Source: an uncultured Planktomarina sp. (GTDB lineage: Bacteria; Pseudomonadota; Alphaproteobacteria; Rhodobacterales; Rhodobacteraceae). Taken from it: a stretch of 64,000 bases of DNA. Both the position numbers and the translations under genes were made by a program. The notes under the pieces are model-generated. The model ran no database searches and was not told the origin of the DNA. It worked only from the letters and a program-made list of their open reading frames with translations. Shown piece after piece: positions 10,001-18,569 of the stretch. The stretch is from positions 186,001 to 250,000 of the forward strand of contig CAJJBJ010000002.1 in assembly GCA_905182455.1 (NCBI GenBank), in the 5' to 3' direction. Position 1 is the stretch's first letter, and each line of letters starts with the position of its first letter.

Positions 10001-10333
10001 TTGCAGATTAAATTGGACAAATTGATTCCTAGACCTGAAGAAAGCTTACGGGAGTTCAGGCTCGCTCTGGGACAGTTTGCAACAGGGATTACAATTATAA
10101 CCTGTTGTTATAAGGGGATTCCCATGGGTATTGTAGCCAATAGCTTCGCTAGTGTGTCAATGGATCCGCCGCTAGTTTTGTGGTCACCAGCCAAAGTGTC
10201 ACGACGGTATAACGCTTTTATAACAGCGCAAAATTATTCCATACATATACTTAGCAACAAGCAAAAGCATATTTGTGACGCGTTTTCTAAGGCCGCTGGA
10301 GCCTTCGATGGCGCTGAGCAGATTCAAACCTAA
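10001..10333 (+). pseudogene. Flavin reductase-like domain protein, C-terminally truncated
   Basis: The 110-residue frame begins with a TTG 2 bp after the aldo/keto reductase stop. It matches the N-terminal two thirds of the FMN/FAD reductase family that partners two-component monooxygenases (LALGQFATGITIIT, GMVANSFASVS-like GIVANSFASVSMDPP, SIHIL). Complete members have about 160-170 residues; here the frame stops after GAFDGAEQ, and only 46 bp separate it from the GH2 gene, so the missing 50-60 residues are absent rather than frameshifted. The break coincides with the change to AT-richer accessory DNA and probably marks a recombination junction. It is likely non-functional. Confidence 0.8.
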
Positions 10334-10379
10334 GTCGTCGCGCCAATAATTTGGTCCTGATATAAAAGGTATAAATTAA

Positions 10380-12176
10380 GTGAAAACAATTTCTCAATTA
10401 GAAGATAGCTTGGATCCTTATTGGCATCTGCACGAAGAAGACTTTGAGGCCCCTTTCATGGAGCCTTTATTGACTGCTCAAAACTTGATCTTCATGGGTG
10501 GGCGAGACGTGCAAACGCTCAATGGTGAGTGGCGGTTCACGATCGACCCAATGCGCGAAGGATTACGCCAAAGGTGGTTCGAAAATGATTCTCAACCAAT
10601 TGAGAATTGGACTATTCCACGTGACTATGATGATGGCGCATGGCAGACAACGCATGTGCCAAGCTGCTGGACAACTGAGCGGGCCGAATGGCATCGTTAT
10701 GAGGGCGCCGCATGGTATTCACGCATGTTCGTGACAGAGCAGCCCACGGGTGGCGAGCAACTCTTCCTTCGGGTGGGAGCGGCAAACGAGCGTGCGCGTA
10801 TTTTTTTAAATGGTCATTTTTGTGGCCTTCATATTGGAGGATCAACACCATTTTTTGTTGATGTTACGCACCATGTAATTTCGGGTGAAAACCTCATCAT
10901 GATTGAGGTTGATAATTCTCGCCGCGCAGACGCCGTGCCAATGTATCATACGGATTGGTTTAATCATGGTGGTCTTTATCGGGATGTAGAATTGGTAAAG
11001 CTTCCAAAGCTATACATCACCAAATTTTTTATCCGCCTTACTGCAGATGGAATTAGAGTTGATCTGACGCTGTCAGCGCCACAAAGTGGAGTTGCCAAGA
11101 TTAATATCATAGGACTGTACTCTGGGGATATCGATGTAATAAAAGGAAATGTGAGTGTAACACTTGCGGCCGAACCAAAATTTTGGGCGCCTAATGACCC
11201 AAAGCTTTATGACGTATCAGTCAGCTTTGATAAGGATATTGTTCGTGACCGAGTAGGCTTTCGCCATATAGAGCGGCGAGGAACAAGCTTATTCCTAAAT
11301 GGCATCCCTCTTTGGTTAAGGGGGATAGGAGTTCACGAAGAAGATAAAGAACAAGGCAAATGCTCCAATGAAGTAGACATACGGCGCCGGTTTAAGCATT
11401 TGCGTGAACTTGGTGCTAATATTGCGCGGCTTTCGCACTATCCCCATCACGAACGTGTCGCCGAGATAGCAGATGAGATGGGTATTTTATTATGGGAAGA
11501 GATCCCAGTTTATTGGGCGATCCAGTTTGATCGAAAATCGACTTTTGAAAACGCCAAAAATCAACTTTTGGAAATGATCAGGCGCGATACCAACCGAGCT
11601 AGCGTCATTCTTTGGGGCGTTGGAAATGAAAACGCTGATACTGATGAGCGCCTGTCATTTATGCGCCGCTTGGCTGAGACCGCTCGGCAGGAAGATCCTT
11701 CACGTCTAATTACTGCTGCCTGCCTAATAAATCGTGAAAAGTTCCAGATTGAAGACAGGCTAACCGCTTATCTGGATGTGATTGGGTTAAACCAGTATTT
11801 TGGATGGTACGAACCAGGGTTTGAGGGATTGGAGAAACTGTTAAAAAGTTCAAAACCAGATAAGCCAGTGATCATCTCAGAAACTGGCGCCGATGCTCTA
11901 ACGGGTTTGCACGGTCCTGACACGCAGCTGTTTACCGAAGAATATCAAGCGGCAGTCCTAACGCGACAAATCGATATAGCGGCCCAAACTGACTATATTG
12001 TTGGAACATCAATTTGGATATTATACGACTTCCGAACGGACAGACGACAGACGCGACACCAACGTGGCTGGAATCTAAAAGGCGTTATTGCCGCTGACAA
12101 AAATACCAAAAAGTTAGGCTTTTCAGCTTTGGCTCGGGCCTATCAAATACATTTTAAAGACGCCAAGCCAGACTAA
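10380..12176 (+). CDS. Glycoside hydrolase family 2 (beta-glucuronidase/beta-galactosidase type)
   Basis: The 598-residue protein starts at a GTG. It has the GH2 layout: jelly-roll sugar-binding domain (about 40-210; LNGEWRF, VPSCW, RVGAANERARIFLNG), an immunoglobulin-like middle domain (about 210-300) and a TIM barrel (about 300-590). The acid/base is Glu417 in WGVGNEN and the nucleophile Glu501 in IISETGAD, both in the expected motifs. RGIGVHEED and LGANIARLSHYP resemble beta-glucuronidases. No signal peptide is evident, so it should act in the cytosol on an imported glycoside. It faces the CUT1 importer operon, which would supply its substrate. Exact sugar specificity is not determined. 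Confidence 0.92.
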   Translation: MKTISQLEDSLDPYWHLHEEDFEAPFMEPLLTAQNLIFMGGRDVQTLNGEWRFTIDPMREGLRQRWFENDSQPIENWTIPRDYDDGAWQTTHVPSCWTTERAEWHRYEGAAWYSRMFVTEQPTGGEQLFLRVGAANERARIFLNGHFCGLHIGGSTPFFVDVTHHVISGENLIMIEVDNSRRADAVPMYHTDWFNHGGLYRDVELVKLPKLYITKFFIRLTADGIRVDLTLSAPQSGVAKINIIGLYSGDIDVIKGNVSVTLAAEPKFWAPNDPKLYDVSVSFDKDIVRDRVGFRHIERRGTSLFLNGIPLWLRGIGVHEEDKEQGKCSNEVDIRRRFKHLRELGANIARLSHYPHHERVAEIADEMGILLWEEIPVYWAIQFDRKSTFENAKNQLLEMIRRDTNRASVILWGVGNENADTDERLSFMRRLAETARQEDPSRLITAACLINREKFQIEDRLTAYLDVIGLNQYFGWYEPGFEGLEKLLKSSKPDKPVIISETGADALTGLHGPDTQLFTEEYQAAVLTRQIDIAAQTDYIVGTSIWILYDFRTDRRQTRHQRGWNLKGVIAADKNTKKLGFSALARAYQIHFKDAKPD

Positions 12177-12248
12177 CATTTCTATTAAAGAACGGCGCGT
12201 ATCGGTTAATACTCAAAACTCATGACCCATGAAACGACGTCACCAATT

Positions 12249-13274
12249 TCAAACTTTGCTTAGAGCGCCTAACCGAACGGCTTGAGCTTGTGCCTTTAGA
12301 GCAAGCTCCATCACTTTGAAACAATGCTTCTGCGGCATTGCGGTCTCGGTTCGTTGGATCACATCGTGAATAAGCTGTTCGAAATAGGGTAGGGCAGCAT
12401 CAGTGGCGTTAATATACTCACAGCTATCCCCGTTTACCACAAACACATGGTTGGTGCCTTCCCGCCCGGCCACGTCAACATATTTGCGCAGTTCGATATA
12501 GCCCTCAGTTCCGAGTATCGTTAGGCGGCCGTCACCCCAAGTTGGCAATCCGTCAGGAGTATACCAGTCAACTCGGACATACCCAAGTCCATGATCAGAT
12601 CGTAGGTTGATCTCTCCAAAATCCTGCAAACCAGCATCAGAGGGGTTTGCAAAATTTGCGACAGTCGACGATACGATTTCCGCATCATCCGAACCAGTAA
12701 AAAACAAGAACTGGTCGATCTGATGGGAGGCGATATCAGTAAGAATACCGCCATATTCCGCCTCGTTAAAGAACCATTTAGGCCGCGTAGGACGATTGAG
12801 ACGATGTGGACCAAGACCGACCGTTTGTATAACTTTGCCTATGCGGCCCTCGGCAATCAATTCAGCCGCGCGGGTAACTGCAGGAACTTCAAACCTCTCA
12901 GAAAAGTCAATCGACCATATGCGTCCGGTTTTAGCAACGCATGCTGTAATACTATCCAGCTGTTCCAATGTCGTGCAACCAGGTTTATCGGTCATCACAT
13001 CTTTACCTGCTTGCATTGCCTCAATCGCACGAGCAGCCCTACGGACTGGGACATCGGCGATCAATATCATATCTATTTCTGGGTCCTGTAAAAGACTATC
13101 TCGGTCTGCAACCCTCGGTATATCTGGAAAGCGCTGTAAAAAGCCCTCAACTGGCTCAGGGTCACCTTCGGTCCACCACCCCTTACATTTGCATCCAAGC
13201 TCGAGCATCTTGCTCAATTGTCCAAAGATATGTCTGTGATCAACGCCAATGACGCCCAGTGTGAGGTTTTTCAT
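12249..13274 (-). CDS. Gfo/Idh/MocA family oxidoreductase
   Basis: A 341-residue protein with an N-terminal Rossmann fold that begins VIGVDHRHIFGQL, an unusual form of the GxGxxG loop, and a TDKPG segment in place of the usual EKP motif (the active-site Lys is kept). The C-terminal domain contains GILTDIASHQIDQFLFFTG with the expected His. The altered loop is common in the group of Gfo/Idh proteins that act with a second paralogue. It is the last gene of the importer operon and its start overlaps the upstream paralogue's stop by one base. It probably oxidises a sugar or sugar acid released by the GH2 enzyme; the substrate is unknown. Confidence 0.88.
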   Translation of the reverse strand: MKNLTLGVIGVDHRHIFGQLSKMLELGCKCKGWWTEGDPEPVEGFLQRFPDIPRVADRDSLLQDPEIDMILIADVPVRRAARAIEAMQAGKDVMTDKPGCTTLEQLDSITACVAKTGRIWSIDFSERFEVPAVTRAAELIAEGRIGKVIQTVGLGPHRLNRPTRPKWFFNEAEYGGILTDIASHQIDQFLFFTGSDDAEIVSSTVANFANPSDAGLQDFGEINLRSDHGLGYVRVDWYTPDGLPTWGDGRLTILGTEGYIELRKYVDVAGREGTNHVFVVNGDSCEYINATDAALPYFEQLIHDVIQRTETAMPQKHCFKVMELALKAQAQAVRLGALSKV

Positions 13275-14311
13275 TAACTTACCTTTTCTTTTAATATGAT
13301 CTGCCGGGCTTCACGTGAGCTCATCTCAATAGCTCTGATTAACCGTTGGACTCTGAGGGCTTGAACTCCTGTGACGCGAGGCTGACGGCCTGTTTTGATT
13401 GCATCTACAAAGTCAGCAATAAGTGATTTGTGCCATTCATAAGGAAACGCCATTGGATCCGCGCCGGCCCCGGTCTGGGCCTTTTCACCAAAACTCTGGC
13501 TTTGACCATTGCGCCAATCCACTTTTAAGATCCCAGCCTTTAGTTTTAACGAAGCTTTCTCACACTCAAAGGTTAAACTTTCGGCTCCCCCAGGGAAACT
13601 CGCCGTACTCGCAAAAATTGATCCAATTGCGCCATTTGCAAATTTGAACGCACCAGCTACTACATCCTCTGCTTCCATCTGGTGAAACGGCGTTTTTGCG
13701 CACATCGCTTGTACCGATATGACTGGGCCAGACATTTGCAGCATCAAGTCTAGCGTATGTATCGCTTGACTGATAAGTACCCCACCACCGTCACGGTCAT
13801 AAGAACCGCGACCAGGTTCATCATAATAATCTTGACCACGCCACCAAGGTACCTCAGCACGGATCACATGAATGGTGCCAAACTGTCCCTGATGAAGCAT
13901 ATCAAACAAAATTTCAGACGCTGCGCGAAACCGATGTTGAAAAACGACACCAAGCGAGACACCTGCCGTAGCACAGGTTTCTACTATAGCTTCAGCATTT
14001 TCAACAGTCCGTTCTAGAGGTTTTTCACTAAGTATATGCTTACCGTTTGACGCAAACATCGAGACTATTTCAGATCGAGCGTCTGGTGGAGTAATCAATA
14101 ACAGAGCATCAACAGTCGGATCCTGCGCTAATGCGTGCAAATTGCTCGACTCTGGAAAATTATAAGTCTTGCAAAACTTAGAACGCGCATCTTGTGAGCG
14201 GGAATAGACCCCCCTTACCTCAAGCACATGTTCCAAATCTTTTAATGCAAGTGCGTGAGGTTTTGCAGCCATGCCAACCCCAACCAACGCTATACCAATT
14301 TTGTCGCTCAT
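13274..14311 (-). CDS. Gfo/Idh/MocA family oxidoreductase
   Basis: The 345-residue enzyme has a canonical dinucleotide-binding loop (ALVGVGMAAKPHA) and the motif LSEKPLERTVENAE carrying the active-site Lys. The C-terminal domain holds GVLISQAIHTLDLMLQM with a likely catalytic His. It overlaps the ATPase gene upstream by 4 bp (ATGA) and the second dehydrogenase downstream by one base, so all three are translationally coupled. Two tandem Gfo/Idh enzymes suggest a sequential oxidation-reduction route, for example a 3-keto-glycoside path, which is inference only. Confidence 0.9.
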   Translation of the reverse strand: MSDKIGIALVGVGMAAKPHALALKDLEHVLEVRGVYSRSQDARSKFCKTYNFPESSNLHALAQDPTVDALLLITPPDARSEIVSMFASNGKHILSEKPLERTVENAEAIVETCATAGVSLGVVFQHRFRAASEILFDMLHQGQFGTIHVIRAEVPWWRGQDYYDEPGRGSYDRDGGGVLISQAIHTLDLMLQMSGPVISVQAMCAKTPFHQMEAEDVVAGAFKFANGAIGSIFASTASFPGGAESLTFECEKASLKLKAGILKVDWRNGQSQSFGEKAQTGAGADPMAFPYEWHKSLIADFVDAIKTGRQPRVTGVQALRVQRLIRAIEMSSREARQIILKEKVS

Positions 14312-15396
14312 GAGGTGCGTCTTTGAGCAATTACTTGACCGTTTGCATCAAACATATGCATTTGCGCGATATCAAACTTCAAAGCGATTTTTTGAGATTT
14401 CGAAATTGGCAATTGCCCTTGCTGATGAACGGTTATCTGGGGAAGCCCGTCAGCATCGCAATACAGATATGTTTCCCCGCCCAATTGTTCGGCAAAGGCC
14501 ACCTCTGAGGATGTATGGCCAGTACCCTCTGACACGATTTCTATATGTTCTGGGCGTATTCCCAAAGTACAAAGATCACCGTCAACCATACCATCAATTT
14601 GTCCAATGGGCACTGATAAACCTGGGCCTGTTAGTGTCAAACCATCAGCGCTCTCCACGACGGTTGCACTAATTAAATTCATCTTAGGCGAACCGATAAA
14701 CCCGGCTACAAAAACGTTTTGTGGGTTATTGTATAGATCCAGAGGGGCCCCAATTTGTTCAATCGATCCATTTTGTAATACAACAATCTTATCGGCCAGG
14801 GTCATCGCTTCAATCTGATCATGTGTGACATAGATCATGGTGTCGCCAATAGCTCCATGTAATGCGGCGAGTTCTTTGCGCATCGTTACGCGCAGCTCAG
14901 CATCAAGATTGGATAGTGGTTCATCGAACAAAAAAGCCCTTGGATTGCGAACAATAGCCCGCCCAATTGCAACTCGCTGGCGCTGTCCACCTGACAAGGC
15001 CTTAGGCTTTCGTTGTAGATAGTCGGACATCTGCAGCATCTCGGCAGCGGCATGTACGCGGCGCTCAATTTCAGCTTTGGGGATTTTCGCGTTTTCAAGT
15101 CCAAACGCCATGTTTTTATAAACGCTCATGTGAGGATAGAGTGCGTAGGATTGAAAAACCATCGCTAGACCGCGGTCAGATGCGCTCACTGAATTCACCG
15201 ACACCCCATCTATTTCAACTGAGCCCTCGCTTACATCATCAAGCCCTGCAATAATACGCAAAAGTGTTGACTTTCCACAGCCTGACGGGCCGACAAATAC
15301 GCAAAATTCACCAGAGGCTATATCCAGATTAATCCCGTGGATGACCTCGACGTCACCATAAGATTTGCGGATGTCTTTAAGCTGAATTTTGGTCAT
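14308..15396 (-). CDS. CUT1 sugar ABC transporter ATP-binding protein (UgpC/MalK-like)
   Basis: The 362-residue ATPase has Walker A GPSGCGKST at 36-44, Q-loop FQSYALYPHM near 81-90, signature LSGGQ at 134-138 and Walker B FLFDEP at 155-160, followed by the C-terminal OB-fold (TOBE) domain that CUT1 ATPases use for regulation and dimerisation (GIRPEHIEI). It energises the two membrane subunits encoded upstream (16420-18508). In this operon the hydroxyacid dehydrogenase gene is inserted between the permeases and the ATPase. Confidence 0.95.
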   Translation of the reverse strand: MTKIQLKDIRKSYGDVEVIHGINLDIASGEFCVFVGPSGCGKSTLLRIIAGLDDVSEGSVEIDGVSVNSVSASDRGLAMVFQSYALYPHMSVYKNMAFGLENAKIPKAEIERRVHAAAEMLQMSDYLQRKPKALSGGQRQRVAIGRAIVRNPRAFLFDEPLSNLDAELRVTMRKELAALHGAIGDTMIYVTHDQIEAMTLADKIVVLQNGSIEQIGAPLDLYNNPQNVFVAGFIGSPKMNLISATVVESADGLTLTGPGLSVPIGQIDGMVDGDLCTLGIRPEHIEIVSEGTGHTSSEVAFAEQLGGETYLYCDADGLPQITVHQQGQLPISKSQKIALKFDIAQMHMFDANGQVIAQRRTS

Positions 15397-15412
15397 TAAG
15401 GAAGATCCTGTT

Positions 15413-16423
15413 TCATCGGCTTCGCATTTTTGCGGCCTGCTTTGGATTAGCTTTTTGCATTCGCAAAGGTGATAATCCCTTAAGAATTTGATTTATATCG
15501 TCCAACATTGTCTCGCGTATTCTGCCATATGAGGCATTCAATCCACCAGCAAGGTGAGACGAAAATAGTACGTTTGGAACCGTACGATAAGGACTGTCTT
15601 CTGGAACCGGTTCTTCTGGGAAAATATCAATTGCTGCACGGAACTTACCATCTGCCGCAAGCTCCAGAAAATCATCAAATTCCACGATTTCAGCTCTGGA
15701 AGCCAATATCACGCTGGCATCCGTTCGGATTGTTTCCAATCGTAAACGGTCCAAAAAGCCCTCATTTTCGGAAGTTACCCCTGCAAGTAGGAATAAAACG
15801 TCCGAATTACTTAATGCTTTTTCGAGCGTTACTGGCTCCACACCCTCTGCTCGCAGATATCCTTCTGATAACCATGGATCATGCGCCATCAAACGCACTC
15901 CAAAGGGCCGAAGCAGCGGCGCCAAGGATCGTCCCAGGTTCCCGTATCCCACTAAGGCAACATCTGCATTATAAAGGCTTTTTGCATCCTGATTGCCGGC
16001 AATTCCGTAGGATTCTAGGCCAGCCCGGAACAGTTTATCTGCTTTGTGCAATCCACGCAGCAGCATAATCGCCTGACCAATGCAATATTCTGCGACCGCT
16101 GGGGCCATAGCGGGAGCAGCACTCAGGACATGGATGCCCCGCGCATTGCACTCCTCATAGTCGATATTTGGTTCCCAGTTGGCTTTCACATTGAGTATTG
16201 CGCGCAAGTTTGGGGCACGGTCTAGACGTTCTTTTGGCATTGCGGTCTGGCCGATAAGGATAACCATATCCGCCAAATGCTGTTCCACCAGTTCGTCAGG
16301 GGCGCGTGATCCCCAATGCGCAACAACGTCACCCATTTCCTCCAGCGCGGTGGCGCAGTCAGGTGTAAAAACCATGGATTGGTTCCGAGGAAATGGATCC
16401 ATAAAAATTAATGGTTTTTTCAT
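15413..16423 (-). CDS. D-isomer-specific 2-hydroxyacid dehydrogenase family protein
   Basis: The start is placed at the ATG at 16423 (MKKPLIFMDPFPRN), which overlaps the upstream permease stop by 4 bp; this gives 336 residues, normal for the family. VALVGYGNLGRSLAPLLRPFG is the NAD-binding loop, and the C-terminal part carries the substrate-binding Arg (ILASRAEIVE), the acidic residue (FPEEPVPEDSP) and the catalytic His (FSSHLAGG). Members reduce 2-keto acids or oxidise D-2-hydroxyacids; in sugar-use operons they commonly act on glyoxylate or keto-sugar acids. The substrate here is not certain. Confidence 0.9.
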   Translation of the reverse strand: MKKPLIFMDPFPRNQSMVFTPDCATALEEMGDVVAHWGSRAPDELVEQHLADMVILIGQTAMPKERLDRAPNLRAILNVKANWEPNIDYEECNARGIHVLSAAPAMAPAVAEYCIGQAIMLLRGLHKADKLFRAGLESYGIAGNQDAKSLYNADVALVGYGNLGRSLAPLLRPFGVRLMAHDPWLSEGYLRAEGVEPVTLEKALSNSDVLFLLAGVTSENEGFLDRLRLETIRTDASVILASRAEIVEFDDFLELAADGKFRAAIDIFPEEPVPEDSPYRTVPNVLFSSHLAGGLNASYGRIRETMLDDINQILKGLSPLRMQKANPKQAAKMRSR

Positions 16424-17499
16424 TTCATTCCTGAACTCGCTATTCCAGTGGTGATGAATTTTTGTAAAAAAGCAAATACCAAAGCTACTGGAATAAGCGT
16501 AACAACAGTCATTGCCAGAATATAATGCCATTGCACGTCTAACTCGCCCTGAAACGCGTTCAGACCCACTTGCAGCGTGTAGACTTCAGTTCGATTGAGT
16601 ACGATAAGCGGCCATAAAAATTCATTCCATCGCCACATCACCGAAAATATAGCAAGAACGGCAATCGCTGGCATTGCCAATGGTAGAACTACTTTTGAAA
16701 AAATCGTCCATTCAGACGCATTATCCATTCGTGCCGCCTCAATCAGTTCCTTAGGTATGGTCAACATATATTGGCGCAACAAAAAAACGCCTGTTGGCGT
16801 AGCTGCTCCCGGTAGAATTACCGCCCACAGTGAATTCACCATACCTAGATTAGTAACCACCAGATAGACTGGAACCATGATCACGGTAATAGGGATCATC
16901 AAGGTACCAATCACAAAGAGCATGATCGCATTGCGGCCTCTGAACTCATATATACTCAGCCCGTAGGCGGCCATTGAGTTAATTAAAAGTGTCACTAAGG
17001 TTGCCACCACAGTGACCACGACCGAATTCTTCAAAAACAGGAGAAAATTAAATCGCTCCAACGGATCGCGATAATTTTCCCATGCCATGCGAAACTCTCG
17101 TACCTTAGTACGTTGGTCTATAGGGATTTTAAATTTTTCACCTGGATTTTTGGGATCAACCATCTGGCTCACGATGCCAATCCGACGAATTTGTGCCAAT
17201 TGTCTGGTGCTGCCATCATCCATTTTGACATCAAAAAGCAACAGCGGCTTTTCATAGCCTTCAACCTGAAGCTCAATCTGACCCAGAGGAAAAAACGTGG
17301 GTGGGAACTCCAATAAACCGGCACGAGTCTTGAAAGAAGACATCCCTAGCCAAAGTACTGGCCCAAACATCAGAAAAATTCCCAACGCCAAATAGGTATA
17401 GCTGAAAATATCGGTCCAATGCCATTTTTTGCGTCCACGCCTCGCCAAAATAATGGAAACCAGATTTTTAGTTTCAACGCCCGGATCAGCCATTGTCAC
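16420..17499 (-). CDS. CUT1 sugar ABC transporter permease (MalG-like)
   Basis: A 359-residue inner membrane subunit. The permease EAA loop reads EAARMDNASEWTIFSKVVLPLAMPA, the contact site for the ATPase. It has six predicted helices in the MalG arrangement, plus an enlarged periplasmic loop of about 110 residues after the first helix, which makes it longer than the usual 270-300 residues. It overlaps the upstream permease by 14 bp. Confidence 0.94.
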   Translation of the reverse strand: MTMADPGVETKNLVSIILARRGRKKWHWTDIFSYTYLALGIFLMFGPVLWLGMSSFKTRAGLLEFPPTFFPLGQIELQVEGYEKPLLLFDVKMDDGSTRQLAQIRRIGIVSQMVDPKNPGEKFKIPIDQRTKVREFRMAWENYRDPLERFNFLLFLKNSVVVTVVATLVTLLINSMAAYGLSIYEFRGRNAIMLFVIGTLMIPITVIMVPVYLVVTNLGMVNSLWAVILPGAATPTGVFLLRQYMLTIPKELIEAARMDNASEWTIFSKVVLPLAMPAIAVLAIFSVMWRWNEFLWPLIVLNRTEVYTLQVGLNAFQGELDVQWHYILAMTVVTLIPVALVFAFLQKFITTGIASSGMK

Positions 17500-18508
17500 G
17501 AGCTCTCGTAACGGCCAGTTGCAGCATGGTTAAAACGAACAAAATAACTCCCAATACAATAGAGGCTGCAGAGGCAAGTCCGAAATTCTGTACTTGCTCA
17601 GTGAACCCAGTGTTATAAATATATTGCACAATAAACTGTGTGGCAGTGCCTGGACCACCGCCAGTCAGAACAAATACCTCATCAAAAACTTGCACGCCCT
17701 TGATTAAAGCTAGGACCACGACCACGAGAAGGTTAGGCCAAAGCAACGGTAAGGTAATACGCCAGAAAACTCGCTCTTTTGAAGTTCCATCCATCTCTGC
17801 CGCCTCATATAGGTCGGGCTGAATAGCCTGAAGGCCGGCCAGTAAAATCAGCGTGTAAAAACCCATATGGGCCCAGATTGAGACAAATACTGCCCAGAAC
17901 ATTGCCCATTCTGGACTGACGAAGAATAAGATTTTGTCCATTCCAATTGAGACTAAAAAGGCATTCAGAATACCATCGCGCAGTAGAATCCACTTCCAAA
18001 TTAGAGCTACAACTACTGGGGAGAGCAGGACTGGGAAAAAGAAAACTGCGCGAAAAAAACCTCGACCACGGATCTCACGATTTAGTATAAGAGCAGTTAT
18101 TAGTGAAAATAGAACCAAAAATGAGACTTGGAAAAATACAAAAATGAAAGTGTTATACAGGCCTTTCCAAAACCTATCCTCACGACAAGTTATAGGGTCA
18201 CCAAAGGTCTTGCAATCAAGTAGAAAACGATATTGCTCGGTACCGGTGTAAACGCGGTTGCTTAAAAAAAGTTCGGTCCCTCCGGTAAAGGAAAAGGCAA
18301 AATTTATAAACAAAGGAATAATAACAAAAATTCCAAAAAATATGAGGTTGGGGAGTAAAAAAATCCACGGCATCCCTTGGATGCCAACCCCTCTCTGAAT
18401 TTTTGAAAAAGGGTATTCAAGCAAGCGAAATACCTGCTGTATAGGCCAACCAGCAATGGATACCGCTGTGTTTTTTACAGCAGCAGGTTGATCTGTATTT
18501 TTTGTCAT
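17486..18508 (-). CDS. CUT1 sugar ABC transporter permease (MalF/UgpA-like)
   Basis: A 340-residue inner membrane subunit with six or more hydrophobic helices and the ATPase-contact loop EAAEMDGTSKERVFWRITLPLLWP. The end of the protein (GGGPGTATQFIVQYIYNTGF) is typical of the MalF side of CUT1 importers. A periplasmic loop after helix 1 contains two cysteines (LDCKTFGDPITC) that could form a disulfide. It follows the binding-protein gene by 61 bp and overlaps the second permease. Confidence 0.94.
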   Translation of the reverse strand: MTKNTDQPAAVKNTAVSIAGWPIQQVFRLLEYPFSKIQRGVGIQGMPWIFLLPNLIFFGIFVIIPLFINFAFSFTGGTELFLSNRVYTGTEQYRFLLDCKTFGDPITCREDRFWKGLYNTFIFVFFQVSFLVLFSLITALILNREIRGRGFFRAVFFFPVLLSPVVVALIWKWILLRDGILNAFLVSIGMDKILFFVSPEWAMFWAVFVSIWAHMGFYTLILLAGLQAIQPDLYEAAEMDGTSKERVFWRITLPLLWPNLLVVVVLALIKGVQVFDEVFVLTGGGPGTATQFIVQYIYNTGFTEQVQNFGLASAASIVLGVILFVLTMLQLAVTRARDNG

Positions 18509-18569
18509 TACTTGCAGTCCGCTTTATTGGAGTGGTTGGCCCGATAAGGCCAACCACTTTGTATTGATC

